Assembly: GCA_003214315.1 (NCBI GenBank)
Contig: QCLU01000002.1
Coordinates: 124,001-188,000 of the forward strand
DNA from: Prochlorococcus sp. AG-418-D13
GTDB taxonomy: Bacteria; Cyanobacteriota; Cyanobacteriia; PCC-6307; Cyanobiaceae
Direction: 5' to 3'
Length of the DNA: 64,000 nt
Shown in pieces: positions 51,358 to 61,157 of the stretch (positions are counted from its first letter, which is position 1; each line of letters opens with the position of its first letter). The notes under the pieces were generated by a model that saw nothing but the letters and a program-made list of their open reading frames with translations, was not told the DNA's origin and made no database searches. A program made the translations under genes and the position numbers.

Positions 51358-51732
51358 TTAATCTTCCTCAAACTCCCAAGGTGGCGCAACTCTTGTGTTT
51401 CCCCTCCCAAAATATTGTCCAAATTGTAAATCGTAAACTTCATCTTCGTATGTAGTTTCTACCTCAAGATCTGAAGTTGCTTTAGCGACACAAAGTAGTG
51501 CATAACCTTTATCTTTTAAGGCTTGAGATACACCCATGGCTTCAGGTTGTTGCAAACTACCAGATATTATTCTAACTGCACAACTTGTACAGCAACCATT
51601 TCTACATGAAAATGCAAGTTTGAAACCTTTCTTTTCAAATTCCTTAAGTATGTAATCATCACTATTAACCTGTTCTTGGTAGACCTTTCCGGTTTCCTTA
51701 TTTTTAATCGTGACTGTCAAAGTCTTTTTCAA
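51358..51732 (-). CDS. Plant-type [2Fe-2S] ferredoxin
   Basis: 124 residues. The cluster ligands are in AFSCRNGCCTSCAVRIISG (Cys-x4-Cys-x2-Cys, near residues 43-51) and a fourth Cys in YALLCVAKATSDLEVETT near residue 81. The N-terminal strand TVTIKNKETGKVYQEQV is family-like. A long C-terminal extension (FGQYFGRGNTRVAPPWEFEED) exceeds the ~97-residue photosynthetic PetF, so this is an alternative ferredoxin of unknown partner. The start is TTG at 51732. It begins a minus-strand run leading into the inositol monophosphatase, hisZ and htpG. Confidence 0.92.
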   Translation of the reverse strand: MKKTLTVTIKNKETGKVYQEQVNSDDYILKEFEKKGFKLAFSCRNGCCTSCAVRIISGSLQQPEAMGVSQALKDKGYALLCVAKATSDLEVETTYEDEVYDLQFGQYFGRGNTRVAPPWEFEED

Positions 51733-51781
51733 ATAACTTTCCTCTAAAATGGGATGATCAAGGGTTAAAATGGTTATCTTG

Positions 51782-51868
51782 GGAGAGGTGGCCGAGTGGT
51801 TGAAGGCGCAGCACTGGAAATGCTGTATAGGGGCAACTTTATCGAGGGTTCGAATCCCTCTCTCTCCG
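51782..51868 (+). tRNA. tRNA-Ser(GGA)
   Basis: A complete cloverleaf. The seven-base acceptor stem is GGAGAGG with TCTCTCC (the last pair G-U) and the discriminator base is G. The anticodon stem is CAGCA/TGCTG with loop CTGGAAA, anticodon GGA at 51816-51818. A long variable arm follows, and the T arm is GAGGG-TTCGAAT-CCCTC. No CCA is encoded. The long variable arm and anticodon identify a class II serine tRNA reading UCC/UCU. It lies between the ferredoxin gene and dnaK. Confidence 0.96.
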
Positions 51869-52080
51869 TTTTATGTTAGTTTATTTTGGTTAACTACATC
51901 AACAACTTTGTCTTTAAAGAATGATTTAAAATATTGAGTAATAATTTTGACAAGTTATAAATAATCTTATTTTTTTAAATTAAGTTGAAAATATTTGATT
52001 TTTACTATTATATGTAAATATCTAAGAAAAAATTAATTAAATTATTAGTAAATTTTGCTTTAATTTAGCGATCTAAAATC

Positions 52081-54078
52081 ATGGGGCAAATAGTTGGAAT
52101 TGATTTAGGTACCACTAACTCTGTTGTCGGAGTTATAGAAGCTGGGCGTCCAACTGTTATTGCAAATTCTGAAGGTTCTAGAACCACCCCTTCAATAGTT
52201 GGATTTACAAAAGACAAAGAAATAGTAATAGGAGATCAAGCTAGAAGACAACTTGTTCTAAATCCTAAGAATACCTTTTATAACCTAAAAAGATTTATTG
52301 GTAGCGACTGGGATGAACTAGATGAAAATAGTATTTCTGTTCCTTATAATGTAAAAGCTAATACTAATGGAAGTGTTAGGGTTCTTAGTCCAAATACAGA
52401 AAGAGAATATGCACCGGAAGAGTTAGTTAGCTCATTGATTAGAAAATTAATTAATGATGCTGAAACATATCTTGGAGATACTGTTGACTCTGCTGTTATC
52501 ACAGTCCCTGCTTACTTTAATGAATCGCAAAGGCAAGCTACAAAGGATTCTGCAATATTAGCTGGTATTAAAGTAGATAGAATTCTAAATGAACCTACTG
52601 CTGCTGCTCTAGCTTATGGTTTTGAAAAAAGTTCTTCTAATAATGTTTTGGTTTTTGATTTAGGTGGAGGAACATTTGATGTTTCATTATTAAAAATTTC
52701 TAATGGTGTATTTGATGTTAAAGCTACTTGTGGTGATACACAGTTAGGAGGAAACAATTTTGATTCAAAAATAGTTGATTGGCTTGCAGAAAAATTTCTA
52801 GCTAAACATGATATTGATTTAAGAAGGGATAGACAAGCTTTACAGAGATTAACCGAGGCTGCTGAAAAAGCTAAATGTGAATTGTCAGGATTGCAAAAAA
52901 CAAAAATATCTTTACCTTTTATCACAACAAATAAAGAGGGGCCATTACATATTGAAGAAACCTTAGATAGGAAATTATTTGAATCATTATCACAAGATTT
53001 ATTAGATAGATTATTAGAGCCTGTGCAAATAGCTTTAGATGATTCTGGATGGAACGCAGAAGATATTGATGAGGTAGTTCTTGTAGGTGGCAGCACAAGA
53101 ATTCCAATGGTTCAACAATTAGTTAAAACTCTTGTTCCTAATGATCCTTGCCAATCTGTTAATCCTGATGAAGTTGTTGCAGTTGGAGCTGCGATACAAT
53201 CTGGAATTATTAGTGGTGATTTACAAGATTTACTCCTAAATGACGTTACTCCCTTATCTTTAGGTTTAGAAACTATTGGAGGTCTTATGAAGGTACTTAT
53301 TCCTCGTAATACGCCAATACCAGTCAGAGAATCTGATGTCTTTAGTACGTCGGAAGCTAATCAATCCTCAGTGGTTGTTCAAGTACGGCAGGGAGAAAGG
53401 CCTTTAGCCTCTGAAAATAAATCATTAGGTAAATTTAGACTATCAGGAATACCTCCAGCTCCAAGAGGAATACCTCAAGTCCAGGTAGCATTTGATATTG
53501 ATGCTAATGGTCTTTTAGAAGTAAGTGCAACTGATAGAACAACTGGAAGAAAGCAAACAGTTTCCATTTCTGGAGGTTCTAATTTAAATGAACAAGAAAT
53601 AAATTCGATAATTGAAGAAGCTAAATCAAAAGCTAATGATGATAGGAAGAGAAGATCTGTAATTGATAGAAAAAATAGTGCTTTAACTCTTATTGCACAA
53701 GCTGAGAGAAGACTTAGGGATGCTTCATTAGAATTTGGTCCTTATGGTGCCGAAAGGCAACAACGAGCTGTTGAATTAGCCATTCAAGATGTTGAAGAGT
53801 ATATAGATGACGATGATCCACAAGAACTAGAAATTTCAGTAAGTGCTCTTCAAGAAGCATTATTCGGCTTAAACAGAAAATTTGCGGCTGAAAAGAAAAC
53901 CGATAATAATCCCTTAAAGGGTATTAAAAATACATTTGGATCATTAAAGGATGAACTCTTTTCTGATGATTATTGGGATGATGATCCTTGGGATAATCAA
54001 ATGAATAGAAATTATAGAAATTCGAGGTATGGTAATTCTAGGGACGATGATCCATGGGACAATGACTACTTCCTCTAA
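52081..54078 (+). CDS. dnaK: Molecular chaperone DnaK (Hsp70)
   Basis: ATP-driven chaperone. The nucleotide-binding domain has [31 protein letters not shown] and [16 protein letters not shown], with the linker [14 protein letters not shown]. The substrate-binding domain is complete to residue ~600. The C-terminal tail has two copies of a DDDPWDN motif in an Asp/Trp/Asn-rich stretch instead of the EEVD/Lys-rich end. 665 residues, ATG at 52081 after a 212-base gap. Its last 17 bases overlap the dnaJ-like gene in another frame. Cyanobacteria have several DnaK paralogues; this one has a divergent tail like DnaK2 types. Confidence 0.96.
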   Translation: MGQIVGIDLGTTNSVVGVIEAGRPTVIANSEGSRTTPSIVGFTKDKEIVIGDQARRQLVLNPKNTFYNLKRFIGSDWDELDENSISVPYNVKANTNGSVRVLSPNTEREYAPEELVSSLIRKLINDAETYLGDTVDSAVITVPAYFNESQRQATKDSAILAGIKVDRILNEPTAAALAYGFEKSSSNNVLVFDLGGGTFDVSLLKISNGVFDVKATCGDTQLGGNNFDSKIVDWLAEKFLAKHDIDLRRDRQALQRLTEAAEKAKCELSGLQKTKISLPFITTNKEGPLHIEETLDRKLFESLSQDLLDRLLEPVQIALDDSGWNAEDIDEVVLVGGSTRIPMVQQLVKTLVPNDPCQSVNPDEVVAVGAAIQSGIISGDLQDLLLNDVTPLSLGLETIGGLMKVLIPRNTPIPVRESDVFSTSEANQSSVVVQVRQGERPLASENKSLGKFRLSGIPPAPRGIPQVQVAFDIDANGLLEVSATDRTTGRKQTVSISGGSNLNEQEINSIIEEAKSKANDDRKRRSVIDRKNSALTLIAQAERRLRDASLEFGPYGAERQQRAVELAIQDVEEYIDDDDPQELEISVSALQEALFGLNRKFAAEKKTDNNPLKGIKNTFGSLKDELFSDDYWDDDPWDNQMNRNYRNSRYGNSRDDDPWDNDYFL

Positions 54079-54988
54079 AAAAGACTATTTGTCGATTTTG
54101 GGTTTATCCCCTGATTTCGATGATAAAGAACTTAAAAAGGCCTTTCGAAGAGAAGCAAGAAAATGGCATCCTGATTTAAATAAAAACGATCTTAATGCAG
54201 AAGAAAGATTTAAATTAATTAACGAAGCATACGAATATCTACGTGATCCTAATGTAAGGAAAAATAGTTCGGATGAAAAAATCCAGGATGATAACGAAAA
54301 TAATAATTTTAAGTCAGGTTTTCCTGATTTTCAAGATTATCTTGATTCATTATTTGGATACGAATACTCACCAAAGAATTACGAGGAATATGATGATGAA
54401 CCATTTGAGGATGAATCGATAAATACAAATAATGACGAATTTAATACTTATAAATACCCTACAACCTCACCAGAAGAGCCGCCTCCAGTTAAACTCGACC
54501 AAGATATCGAGACAATTATTGAATTAACTCCTGATGAGGCCTTAAATGGATCTTCAATTTTAATAGAGCTTGAAGATGAAACCGTAGTAGAAGTTGATAC
54601 ACCTCCTTTCGCTGGAGACGGATGGCGATTAAGACTTGAAAATATTGCAAGAGGAGGTAAAGATCATTATCTACAGTTAAAAGTTCAAACGGAAAGTGGT
54701 CTAAGAATTGATGGTTTAAGAGTTCTTTATAAATTAGAGTTATTTCCTCATGATGCTCTTCTTGGTTGTGCAGTAGAGGTTCCTACCCTTGAAGGAAATG
54801 TCACACTTCAAGTGCCACCAAAATCATCTACAGGAAGAATGTTACGTTTGAAAGGTAGGGGTTTAACTTTCGCAGATAATGTAGGTGATCAATATGTTGA
54901 AATCTTGGTTGTGATACCTGCTGATATTAATGAAGAAGAAATTGCTTTATATACAAGATTACAAGAATTATCACTTTCTGATTCTTAA
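54062..54988 (+). CDS. DnaJ family protein, type II (no zinc finger)
   Basis: Hsp40 co-chaperone. The J domain has DYLSILGLSPDFDDKELKKAFR, the HPD motif in RKWHPDLNKND and EAYEYLRDPNVR. There is no Cys-rich zinc finger; an acidic middle region (EYDDEPFEDESINTNNDEF) leads into two C-terminal beta-sandwich substrate domains (ETIIELTPDEALNGSSILIELEDET, LRLKGRGLTFADNVGDQYVEILVVIP). The track starts at 54029, but ATG 54062 ([11 protein letters not shown]) is the natural start, giving 308 residues. It overlaps dnaK by 17 bases, so the pair is co-translated. Confidence 0.93.
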   Translation: MTTSSKKDYLSILGLSPDFDDKELKKAFRREARKWHPDLNKNDLNAEERFKLINEAYEYLRDPNVRKNSSDEKIQDDNENNNFKSGFPDFQDYLDSLFGYEYSPKNYEEYDDEPFEDESINTNNDEFNTYKYPTTSPEEPPPVKLDQDIETIIELTPDEALNGSSILIELEDETVVEVDTPPFAGDGWRLRLENIARGGKDHYLQLKVQTESGLRIDGLRVLYKLELFPHDALLGCAVEVPTLEGNVTLQVPPKSSTGRMLRLKGRGLTFADNVGDQYVEILVVIPADINEEEIALYTRLQELSLSDS

Positions 54989-55021
54989 TCAAATATTATA
55001 TTTATAGAAAAATCGATACTT

Positions 55022-55405
55022 ATGTACATATTTGTTCTTTTATATAATTCAGGAACAGATAAGGAAGGAATTCATTCAATCGAACTTAAAGGAAGGACAA
55101 TTGTCCTTATGTTTGAAGACAAGGATGATGCAACAAGATATTGTGGTCTACTAGAAGCTCAAGATTTTCCTTTGCCAACAGTTGAAATGATCAACATAGA
55201 GGAAATAAAAGATTTCTGCATTAAACTAAATTATGAATGCAAATTAGTAGAAAAAAATTTTGTACCTAAAACCGCAGAAGATAGGTTATTAATTTCACCA
55301 CCCCAAAAAAACTTAGAAGTTGAAAATTGGGAGGAAGACAAAAATAGTAATAAAGATAACATTGATATAAATACCATTAAGGAAAACCTTGAAAAGTTGC
55401 TTTAG
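55022..55405 (+). CDS. DUF3110 family protein
   Basis: 127 residues with an N-terminal fold MYIFVLLYNSGTDKEGIHSIEL, KGRTIVLMFEDKDDATRYCGLLEAQDFPLPTVE and a middle acidic region. This pattern matches cyanobacterial and plant DUF3110 (function unknown). The C-terminal ~45 residues are polar and probably disordered, ending IKENLEKLL. ATG at 55022, 33 bases after the DnaJ gene on the same strand; a role with chaperones is only contextual. The cyclophilin gene follows. Confidence 0.82.
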   Translation: MYIFVLLYNSGTDKEGIHSIELKGRTIVLMFEDKDDATRYCGLLEAQDFPLPTVEMINIEEIKDFCIKLNYECKLVEKNFVPKTAEDRLLISPPQKNLEVENWEEDKNSNKDNIDINTIKENLEKLL

Positions 55406-55442
55406 CTATTAAAATATCAATAAATTATTAAACAAATGAAAA

Positions 55443-55880
55443 ATGACAACTGCATTATTTGAGACAGAAGTTGGAACCATAAATATTGATTTTTTCTCTG
55501 ACGACGCACCTAATACAGTTAAAAACTTCACGAAGTTGATTAGTGATGGTTTTTATGATGGTCTAGCATTTCACAGAGTTATTCCTGGATTTATGGCTCA
55601 GGGTGGATGCCCAAATACTCGTGATGGAGCATCTGGTATGCCTGGAACTGGAGGACCTGGATATAATATTAAATGTGAAATTAATTCCAATAAACATCTA
55701 AAAGGTTCACTTTCTATGGCTCATGCAGGAAAGGATACAGGTGGTAGTCAGTTTTTTATAGTTTATGAACCACAGCCTCATCTCGATGGAGTTCATACTG
55801 TTTTTGGTAAGACAGATGATATGGATGTAGTACTAAAGCTTACTAATGGTTCAAAAATTATAAAAGCAACTTTAAAATAG
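55443..55880 (+). CDS. Peptidyl-prolyl cis-trans isomerase, cyclophilin type
   Basis: Catalyses proline isomerisation in folding. The 145 residues include [27 protein letters not shown] (active-site Arg/Phe/Gln), [37 protein letters not shown] and [10 protein letters not shown], all cyclophilin hallmarks. There is no signal peptide, so it is cytosolic. ATG at 55443. It is last in the dnaK-dnaJ-DUF3110 run, a reasonable folding cluster. It is convergent with ribBA, four bases away. Confidence 0.96.
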   Translation: MTTALFETEVGTINIDFFSDDAPNTVKNFTKLISDGFYDGLAFHRVIPGFMAQGGCPNTRDGASGMPGTGGPGYNIKCEINSNKHLKGSLSMAHAGKDTGGSQFFIVYEPQPHLDGVHTVFGKTDDMDVVLKLTNGSKIIKATLK

Positions 55881-55884
55881 TAAT

Positions 55885-57609
55885 TTAGCCTCCAAAAACA
55901 ATACTAAATGTCTCTTTATCTAGATTAAATTTTCTTGAAGATGAATGTAAAATTTCATTATTAATAGTAAATTTAGCATTGATTAATTTGATGCTACTTT
56001 TTGGGTGTAATGCTTGTTCAATGTTTCTAGAAACAATGATTCCAATCTTTGTACTATTTTCATAATTGGATAGAAACTGAATTAATAATTCTATATTCTT
56101 TATCTCTTCATCATTGATGTTGGAATTGGTTCTATTTTGATCATGTAAAATTCGCCAAACTAATTTCGGTCGATTCCAAAAAGCCAATAATCTTGGAGTA
56201 CTTTCCAGTTTAATATTAATGTTCTTTTCACTACAGAATTTAATAACATTATTTTTTATTGGAACTAGATCATTCGATTTATATTTTCCGTCAAGAAAAA
56301 TCGATATAAATGGATCGATATTCCTAGAATTAGTATTATCATCATCAATCATGTGGCCTAGCTTCGTTTTTTTTACACTCAAATATTCTGCATTGTTATC
56401 GTTTGGACAAATTACTAGCGGAACTCTCTCAATTACTTCTATTCCATAACCACCTAATCCGGCAATCTTTCTAGGATTGTTTGTAAGTAATTTTAGTTTT
56501 TTTATCCCTAGATCGGTTAATATCTGTGCTCCAACTCCATAATTTCTGAGATCAGCTGGAAAACCTAATTTTTCATTAGCTTCTACAGTGTCTAATCCAC
56601 CATCCTGTAAACTGTAAGCTTTTAATTTATTTATAAGACCAATACCTCTGCCTTCTTGCCTTAAATAAACAACAACTCCTTCTTCCTCCTTTTCTATCCT
56701 TGATAAAGCAGCTTCTAACTGAGGTCTACAATCACAACGTAATGATCCAAAAGCATCTCCAGTTAAGCACTCTGAATGCATTCTTACTAGTACAGGTTCA
56801 CTTAATTTTGATGATTTTTGTTTAACTAATGCAACGTGCTCTGAACCATCAAGTTCATTTACATAACCATAAGCTTTGAAATTACCAAATATACTTGGAA
56901 GAACAGCATCGGATTTTCTAAATACAAATCTCTCAGTTTGAGACCGATAACTTATTAAATCAGCTATAGATATTAATTTCATTCCCCACTGTTTTGCATA
57001 CTCTTTAAGTTGTGGAAGTCTTGACATGGAACCGTCAGGATTTTGTATCTCACAAATTACTCCAGCGGGATAAAGACCTGACATTGCCGCAATATCTACT
57101 GCTGCTTCGGTATGACCTGCCCTTTTTAATACTCCACCTTTTTTAGCTCTTAATGGAAAAATATGTCCTGGCCTCCTTAAATCATCAGGTTTTGTATTTG
57201 GGTTTATAGCAACTTGAATTGTCTTTGCCCTGTCTTCAGCAGAAATTCCAGTAGTAACATTATTTTCAGGTCCAGCATCAATTGATATCGTAAAAGCTGT
57301 TTGATTTTCATCTGTATTTCTATCTACCATTAATGGTAAATCTAAAGAGTCAAGTTTTTCACCTTGCATAGCTAGGCATATAAGACCACGTCCCTCAGTA
57401 GCCATAAAATTAATTTGCTGTGGAGTTGCAAACTGAGCTGCACATATTAAATCTCCTTCATTTTCTCTTCTTTCATCATCTACTACAATTATGCACTCAC
57501 CATTTCTTATAGCTGCCAACGCATCGCTGATAGGATCAAATTCAATTTTAAAAGATTCATTTATATCCAAAATTGTTCCATTATTTGATTTGGGACTTGT
57601 TTCTTTCAT
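55885..57609 (-). CDS. ribBA: Bifunctional 3,4-DHBP synthase / GTP cyclohydrolase II
   Basis: Starts riboflavin synthesis twice over: RibB makes dihydroxybutanone phosphate, RibA opens GTP. The RibB part has [22 protein letters not shown] and [26 protein letters not shown]. The RibA part has [23 protein letters not shown] (zinc Cys) and [21 protein letters not shown]. About 150 extra C-terminal residues after HMIDDDN have no obvious motif; I believe similar tails occur in other cyanobacterial RibBA. The TTG at 57621 is possible, but ATG 57609 (MKETSP) is preferred, giving 574 residues. It is divergent from argC. Confidence 0.95.
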   Translation of the reverse strand: MKETSPKSNNGTILDINESFKIEFDPISDALAAIRNGECIIVVDDERRENEGDLICAAQFATPQQINFMATEGRGLICLAMQGEKLDSLDLPLMVDRNTDENQTAFTISIDAGPENNVTTGISAEDRAKTIQVAINPNTKPDDLRRPGHIFPLRAKKGGVLKRAGHTEAAVDIAAMSGLYPAGVICEIQNPDGSMSRLPQLKEYAKQWGMKLISIADLISYRSQTERFVFRKSDAVLPSIFGNFKAYGYVNELDGSEHVALVKQKSSKLSEPVLVRMHSECLTGDAFGSLRCDCRPQLEAALSRIEKEEEGVVVYLRQEGRGIGLINKLKAYSLQDGGLDTVEANEKLGFPADLRNYGVGAQILTDLGIKKLKLLTNNPRKIAGLGGYGIEVIERVPLVICPNDNNAEYLSVKKTKLGHMIDDDNTNSRNIDPFISIFLDGKYKSNDLVPIKNNVIKFCSEKNINIKLESTPRLLAFWNRPKLVWRILHDQNRTNSNINDEEIKNIELLIQFLSNYENSTKIGIIVSRNIEQALHPKSSIKLINAKFTINNEILHSSSRKFNLDKETFSIVFGG

Positions 57610-57697
57610 TATTCCTATCAATATAGAAAAATAGTGTTTTAGTTACCTTAAATTCAACACTTTATAATCCTATCTCAAAGTCTGCCAATTCAAAGAA

Positions 57698-58753
57698 ATG
57701 AATGTTGCAATAGTAGGTGCTACTGGTTACGGCGGTATTCAAGCGGTAAATCTTTTAAAGAAAAATAAAAAATACAAAATTTCATTTTTAGGAGGTAATA
57801 AAACATCTGGATCAAAGTGGAATGATAATTTCCCTTTTATTAATCTAGATAATGATCCTTATATAGAAGAAATTTCAGTAGATAACATTTCAAATAATGC
57901 AGATGTTGCTTTACTTTGCTTACCAAATGGCCTTTCTTCAACATTGACAAGGAAATTATTAGATAGAGGAGTTAAAGTTATTGATTTATCTGCTGATTAC
58001 AGATATAAGTCATTAGATGAGTGGAAAAAAGTATATTCCAAAGAAGCTGCTATTTATAAAAGGAATGATGATGATTTATGTAATGAGGCAGTCTATGGAC
58101 TTCCTGAAATAAATAAAGAAGCCATTTCAAAAGGAAGATTAATTGCATGCCCAGGATGTTATCCAACATCTGCTCTTATTCCATTAGCTCCTTATCTTTC
58201 TCAAGGAATTATTGATAATGAAGGTATAGTAATTGATTCTAAAAGCGGAACCTCTGGAGGCGGTCGAGAACCAAACCAAAAGCTACTCTTATCAGAATGT
58301 GGAGAAGGTCTATCAGCATATGGATTAATAAACCATAGACATACTTCAGAGATCGAGCAAGTAGCATCTTTAATTTCTGGAAATAAAATTGAACTGCTTT
58401 TTACACCTCATTTGGTTCCCATTTCAAGGGGTATGTATTCGACTATATATGGGAGATTAAGAGATCCAGGATTAACTTCTGATGATTGCAGAATTCTTTT
58501 GGATAATTATTATAGAAATTATAAAAATATTAAAGTCTTACCTGTAGATACATTCCCATCAACAAAATGGGTAAGAAATACAAATCAAATTTTCCTTTCT
58601 GTTAAAGTAGATATTCGAAATGGAAGGATAGTTATATTATCTGTAATTGATAATTTGTTAAAAGGACAGACTGGGCAAGCAATTCAAAATTTAAATATTA
58701 TGAGTGGATTTTCAATGGATGAAGGTCTTGAGTTAACTAATAATTTTCCATAA
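57698..58753 (+). CDS. argC: N-acetyl-gamma-glutamyl-phosphate reductase
   Basis: NADPH-dependent third step of arginine synthesis. The 351 residues show the nucleotide loop NVAIVGATGYGGIQAVNLL, the catalytic Cys in IACPGCYPTSALIPLAPYL near residue 150, and downstream IDSKSGTSGGGREPNQKLL and NHRHTSEIEQ (general base His). The C-terminal Rossmann residues include KGQTGQAIQNLNIM. ATG at 57698. Its end overlaps the convergent purN gene by 17 bases. The start of ribBA is 88 bases away in the other direction. Confidence 0.96.
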   Translation: MNVAIVGATGYGGIQAVNLLKKNKKYKISFLGGNKTSGSKWNDNFPFINLDNDPYIEEISVDNISNNADVALLCLPNGLSSTLTRKLLDRGVKVIDLSADYRYKSLDEWKKVYSKEAAIYKRNDDDLCNEAVYGLPEINKEAISKGRLIACPGCYPTSALIPLAPYLSQGIIDNEGIVIDSKSGTSGGGREPNQKLLLSECGEGLSAYGLINHRHTSEIEQVASLISGNKIELLFTPHLVPISRGMYSTIYGRLRDPGLTSDDCRILLDNYYRNYKNIKVLPVDTFPSTKWVRNTNQIFLSVKVDIRNGRIVILSVIDNLLKGQTGQAIQNLNIMSGFSMDEGLELTNNFP

Positions 58754-59423
58754 AATTACTTCTTATCAAAAAACCAGCATAAGAGATTGAGTGAGGTAAA
58801 ATTTTATGCTCAAGCATATGTATTCTCTTGGAAAGTGATTCAATATCATCATCATCTCTAATTGACAATGCAGCTTGCATTATCAATGATCCACTATCTA
58901 CCTCTTCTTCAACAAAATGTACTGAACAACCAGTTATTTTTGAACCATTTAATATAGAGTCCTTTATCGCAGAACCACCTTTATACGCAGGAAGTAATGA
59001 GGGGTGAATATTTATAATCTTATTTTTGAATTTTTTAATAAAAAATGGAGTTACAATTTTCATCCAGCCTGCCATAACAACAAGTTCAACATCGTAATGA
59101 ATTAAAGCATTCACAATTTCTAATTCAAATAGCTCTTTATTCAGAAAGTCATTGCCTCTTATTATTTTGTGAGGTATTTTTACACTTTGAGCTCTTTTTA
59201 TACAACCTGCATCATCTTTGTTAGTTATGAGAACTTTTATATCTATATCTAATTCTCCTTTTTCTGAGAGATTAATTAACTCCTGAAAGTTTGTTCCTCT
59301 CCCAGAGGCAAGTACACCTATTTTTAATTTTGGTGAAAATTTTCTAAATTCAGATATCTCAGGAGAAATTATGTAATTAAATGATTTATCCAAAGTTTTT
59401 ATTTTATCTAATGATAAATTCAT
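58737..59423 (-). CDS. purN: Phosphoribosylglycinamide formyltransferase (PurN)
   Basis: Transfers formyl from 10-formyl-THF to GAR in purine synthesis. Motifs: KIGVLASGRGTNFQELINLSEKGEL, LVVMAGWMKIVTPFF and the catalytic IINIHPSLLPAYKGGSAI (Asn/His) with HFVEEEVDSGSLIMQAAL (Asp). At 228 residues it has an N-terminal extension of ~30 residues (LSLDKIKTLDKSFNYIISPE) ahead of the first strand compared with E. coli PurN. ATG at 59423. It is convergent with argC and divergent from pgi. Confidence 0.94.
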   Translation of the reverse strand: MNLSLDKIKTLDKSFNYIISPEISEFRKFSPKLKIGVLASGRGTNFQELINLSEKGELDIDIKVLITNKDDAGCIKRAQSVKIPHKIIRGNDFLNKELFELEIVNALIHYDVELVVMAGWMKIVTPFFIKKFKNKIINIHPSLLPAYKGGSAIKDSILNGSKITGCSVHFVEEEVDSGSLIMQAALSIRDDDDIESLSKRIHMLEHKILPHSISYAGFLIRSNFMENY

Positions 59424-59535
59424 ATGAAATAAAATAAACCCTCTTCTTTAATTGTTTATATTCAAAAACATATTTATTTAAAATAAAAATTTAAACAATT
59501 TTAAATGATTCAAATCTATGTACTATCCGTATAGA

Positions 59536-59541
59536 TATAAT
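59536..59541 (+). promoter_or_regulatory. Candidate -10 element (TATAAT) upstream of pgi
   Basis: A perfect TATAAT lies 33 bases before the pgi ATG. A good -35 is not seen at the usual spacing, and the region is A/T-rich, so this is only suggestive. Confidence 0.35.
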
Positions 59542-59573
59542 TAGTGAATAAATAAAAGAAACAAATATATAAA

Positions 59574-61157
59574 ATGAATGCAGATTTAAACTCCTGGGAT
59601 AAATTTTGTAATTATCTTTGGTTTGATAAAAATTTAAATATTTGGTTAGATATAAGCAAAATTAATTTCACAAATGAAGAGATAAAAAATTTAGAAGAAA
59701 AATTTAAAGATGTTCTCTCATCAATAAAAGAATTAGAAAATGGTGCAATCTCAAATATTGATGAAAATAGACAAGTTGGACATTATTGGCTTAGAAATCC
59801 ATCAATTTCTCCATCTTCCAAAATCGGAGACGAGATTAGTTCAGATATTAATGAAATCTCTGAATTTGGAAAACAAATTTTAAATGGGAATATTAAGAAT
59901 AAGAATAATCAGAACTACACTGATGTTCTATGGATAGGAATTGGTGGAAGTGGTTTAGGCCCATTACTTATTACTGAGTCACTGCAGAAATGCTCAAAAG
60001 GATTAAATTTTTCTTATATAGATAATGTTGATCCTTTTTTAATTAGCGAAAAGTTAGAAGAGTTAACTGAAAAATTATCCACAACATTATTTGTAGTAGT
60101 AAGCAAATCAGGCGGCACGCCTGAACCTAGAATTGCTATGGAAATTATTAAAAGTTATTGCGAAAGAAATTCTCTTGAATGGAATTCTAATGCTATAGCC
60201 ATAACTATGAAAGATAGTAAGTTATTTAAAAAAGCCACTACTGAAAATTGGTTAAAAATATTTAATTTGCAAGATTGGGTTGGAGGAAGAACTAGTATTA
60301 CAAGCTCAGTGGGATTACTTCCATTAGCTCTTATTAATGAAAATATATTTGAATTTATTAGAGGTGCATCATTAATGGATAATGCTACACGTACAAGTGA
60401 TTTTAAAACTAACCCCGCAGCATTATTATCATCTGCATGGTATTTAACTGGTAATGGCGTTGGAAAGAGAGATATGGTCGTTTTACCTTATAGAGATAGG
60501 TTACAGGTATTTAGCAAGTATCTTCAGCAATTAGTAATGGAATCATTAGGTAAGAAATTTAATAGGAAAGGTGAAGTCGTTAATCAAGGTATTTCCGTTT
60601 TTGGTAATAAAGGCTCTACAGATCAGCATGCTTATGTTCAGCAACTGAGAGATGGTATTGATAATTTCTTTTGTATTTTTATTGAATTATTAGATTCTCC
60701 ATCTACTAATATTTTTGATGAAAAAGAGAATCCTAAAGAATATCTTTCTGGTTTTTTGCAAGGAACTAGATCAGCACTCTCTAGTGAAGACAGACAAAGT
60801 ATCACTATTACTTTAGAAAAGTTAAATTGTTTTTCACTAGGGGCCTTAATCGCTTTATTTGAGAGGGCTGTATCCTTCTACGCTGAATTGGTAAATATAA
60901 ATGCATATGATCAACCTGGAGTTGAAGCTGGAAAGAAAGCAGCTGCAAATATTATTGAGTATCAACAAAAAGTAAGTAATTTATTAGATGAAGGTGGAGA
61001 ATATTCTATAAATGACATAACATCATTATTTAATAATTCAGTTAGTGAACCCATATTTTTTATACTCCGTGAAATGTGTTTCGGTAATGATAATTATTTA
61101 GTTAAAGGCGATTGGTCAAATCCAAATTCATTAGTTATTCAAAAAATAAATTCTTAA
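59574..61157 (+). CDS. pgi: Glucose-6-phosphate isomerase
   Basis: Interconverts glucose-6-phosphate and fructose-6-phosphate. The 527 residues show the substrate loops [19 protein letters not shown] and [41 protein letters not shown], and C-terminal [16 protein letters not shown] (the signature with His/Lys region). ATG at 59574. The upstream 150-base gap has TATAAT at 59536-59541, a good -10, but I see no convincing -35. Its end overlaps leuS by four bases (convergent). Confidence 0.97.
   Translation: MNADLNSWDKFCNYLWFDKNLNIWLDISKINFTNEEIKNLEEKFKDVLSSIKELENGAISNIDENRQVGHYWLRNPSISPSSKIGDEISSDINEISEFGKQILNGNIKNKNNQNYTDVLWIGIGGSGLGPLLITESLQKCSKGLNFSYIDNVDPFLISEKLEELTEKLSTTLFVVVSKSGGTPEPRIAMEIIKSYCERNSLEWNSNAIAITMKDSKLFKKATTENWLKIFNLQDWVGGRTSITSSVGLLPLALINENIFEFIRGASLMDNATRTSDFKTNPAALLSSAWYLTGNGVGKRDMVVLPYRDRLQVFSKYLQQLVMESLGKKFNRKGEVVNQGISVFGNKGSTDQHAYVQQLRDGIDNFFCIFIELLDSPSTNIFDEKENPKEYLSGFLQGTRSALSSEDRQSITITLEKLNCFSLGALIALFERAVSFYAELVNINAYDQPGVEAGKKAAANIIEYQQKVSNLLDEGGEYSINDITSLFNNSVSEPIFFILREMCFGNDNYLVKGDWSNPNSLVIQKINS

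Noticed and set aside
51869-52080. TTGACA in the 212-base gap upstream of dnaK as a promoter
   Set aside because: No convincing -10 at the usual spacing; in such A/T-rich DNA single-box matches are expected by chance.
52614-53096. 160-residue minus-strand ORF inside dnaK
   Set aside because: Antisense shadow of the chaperone gene; no start signal or family match.
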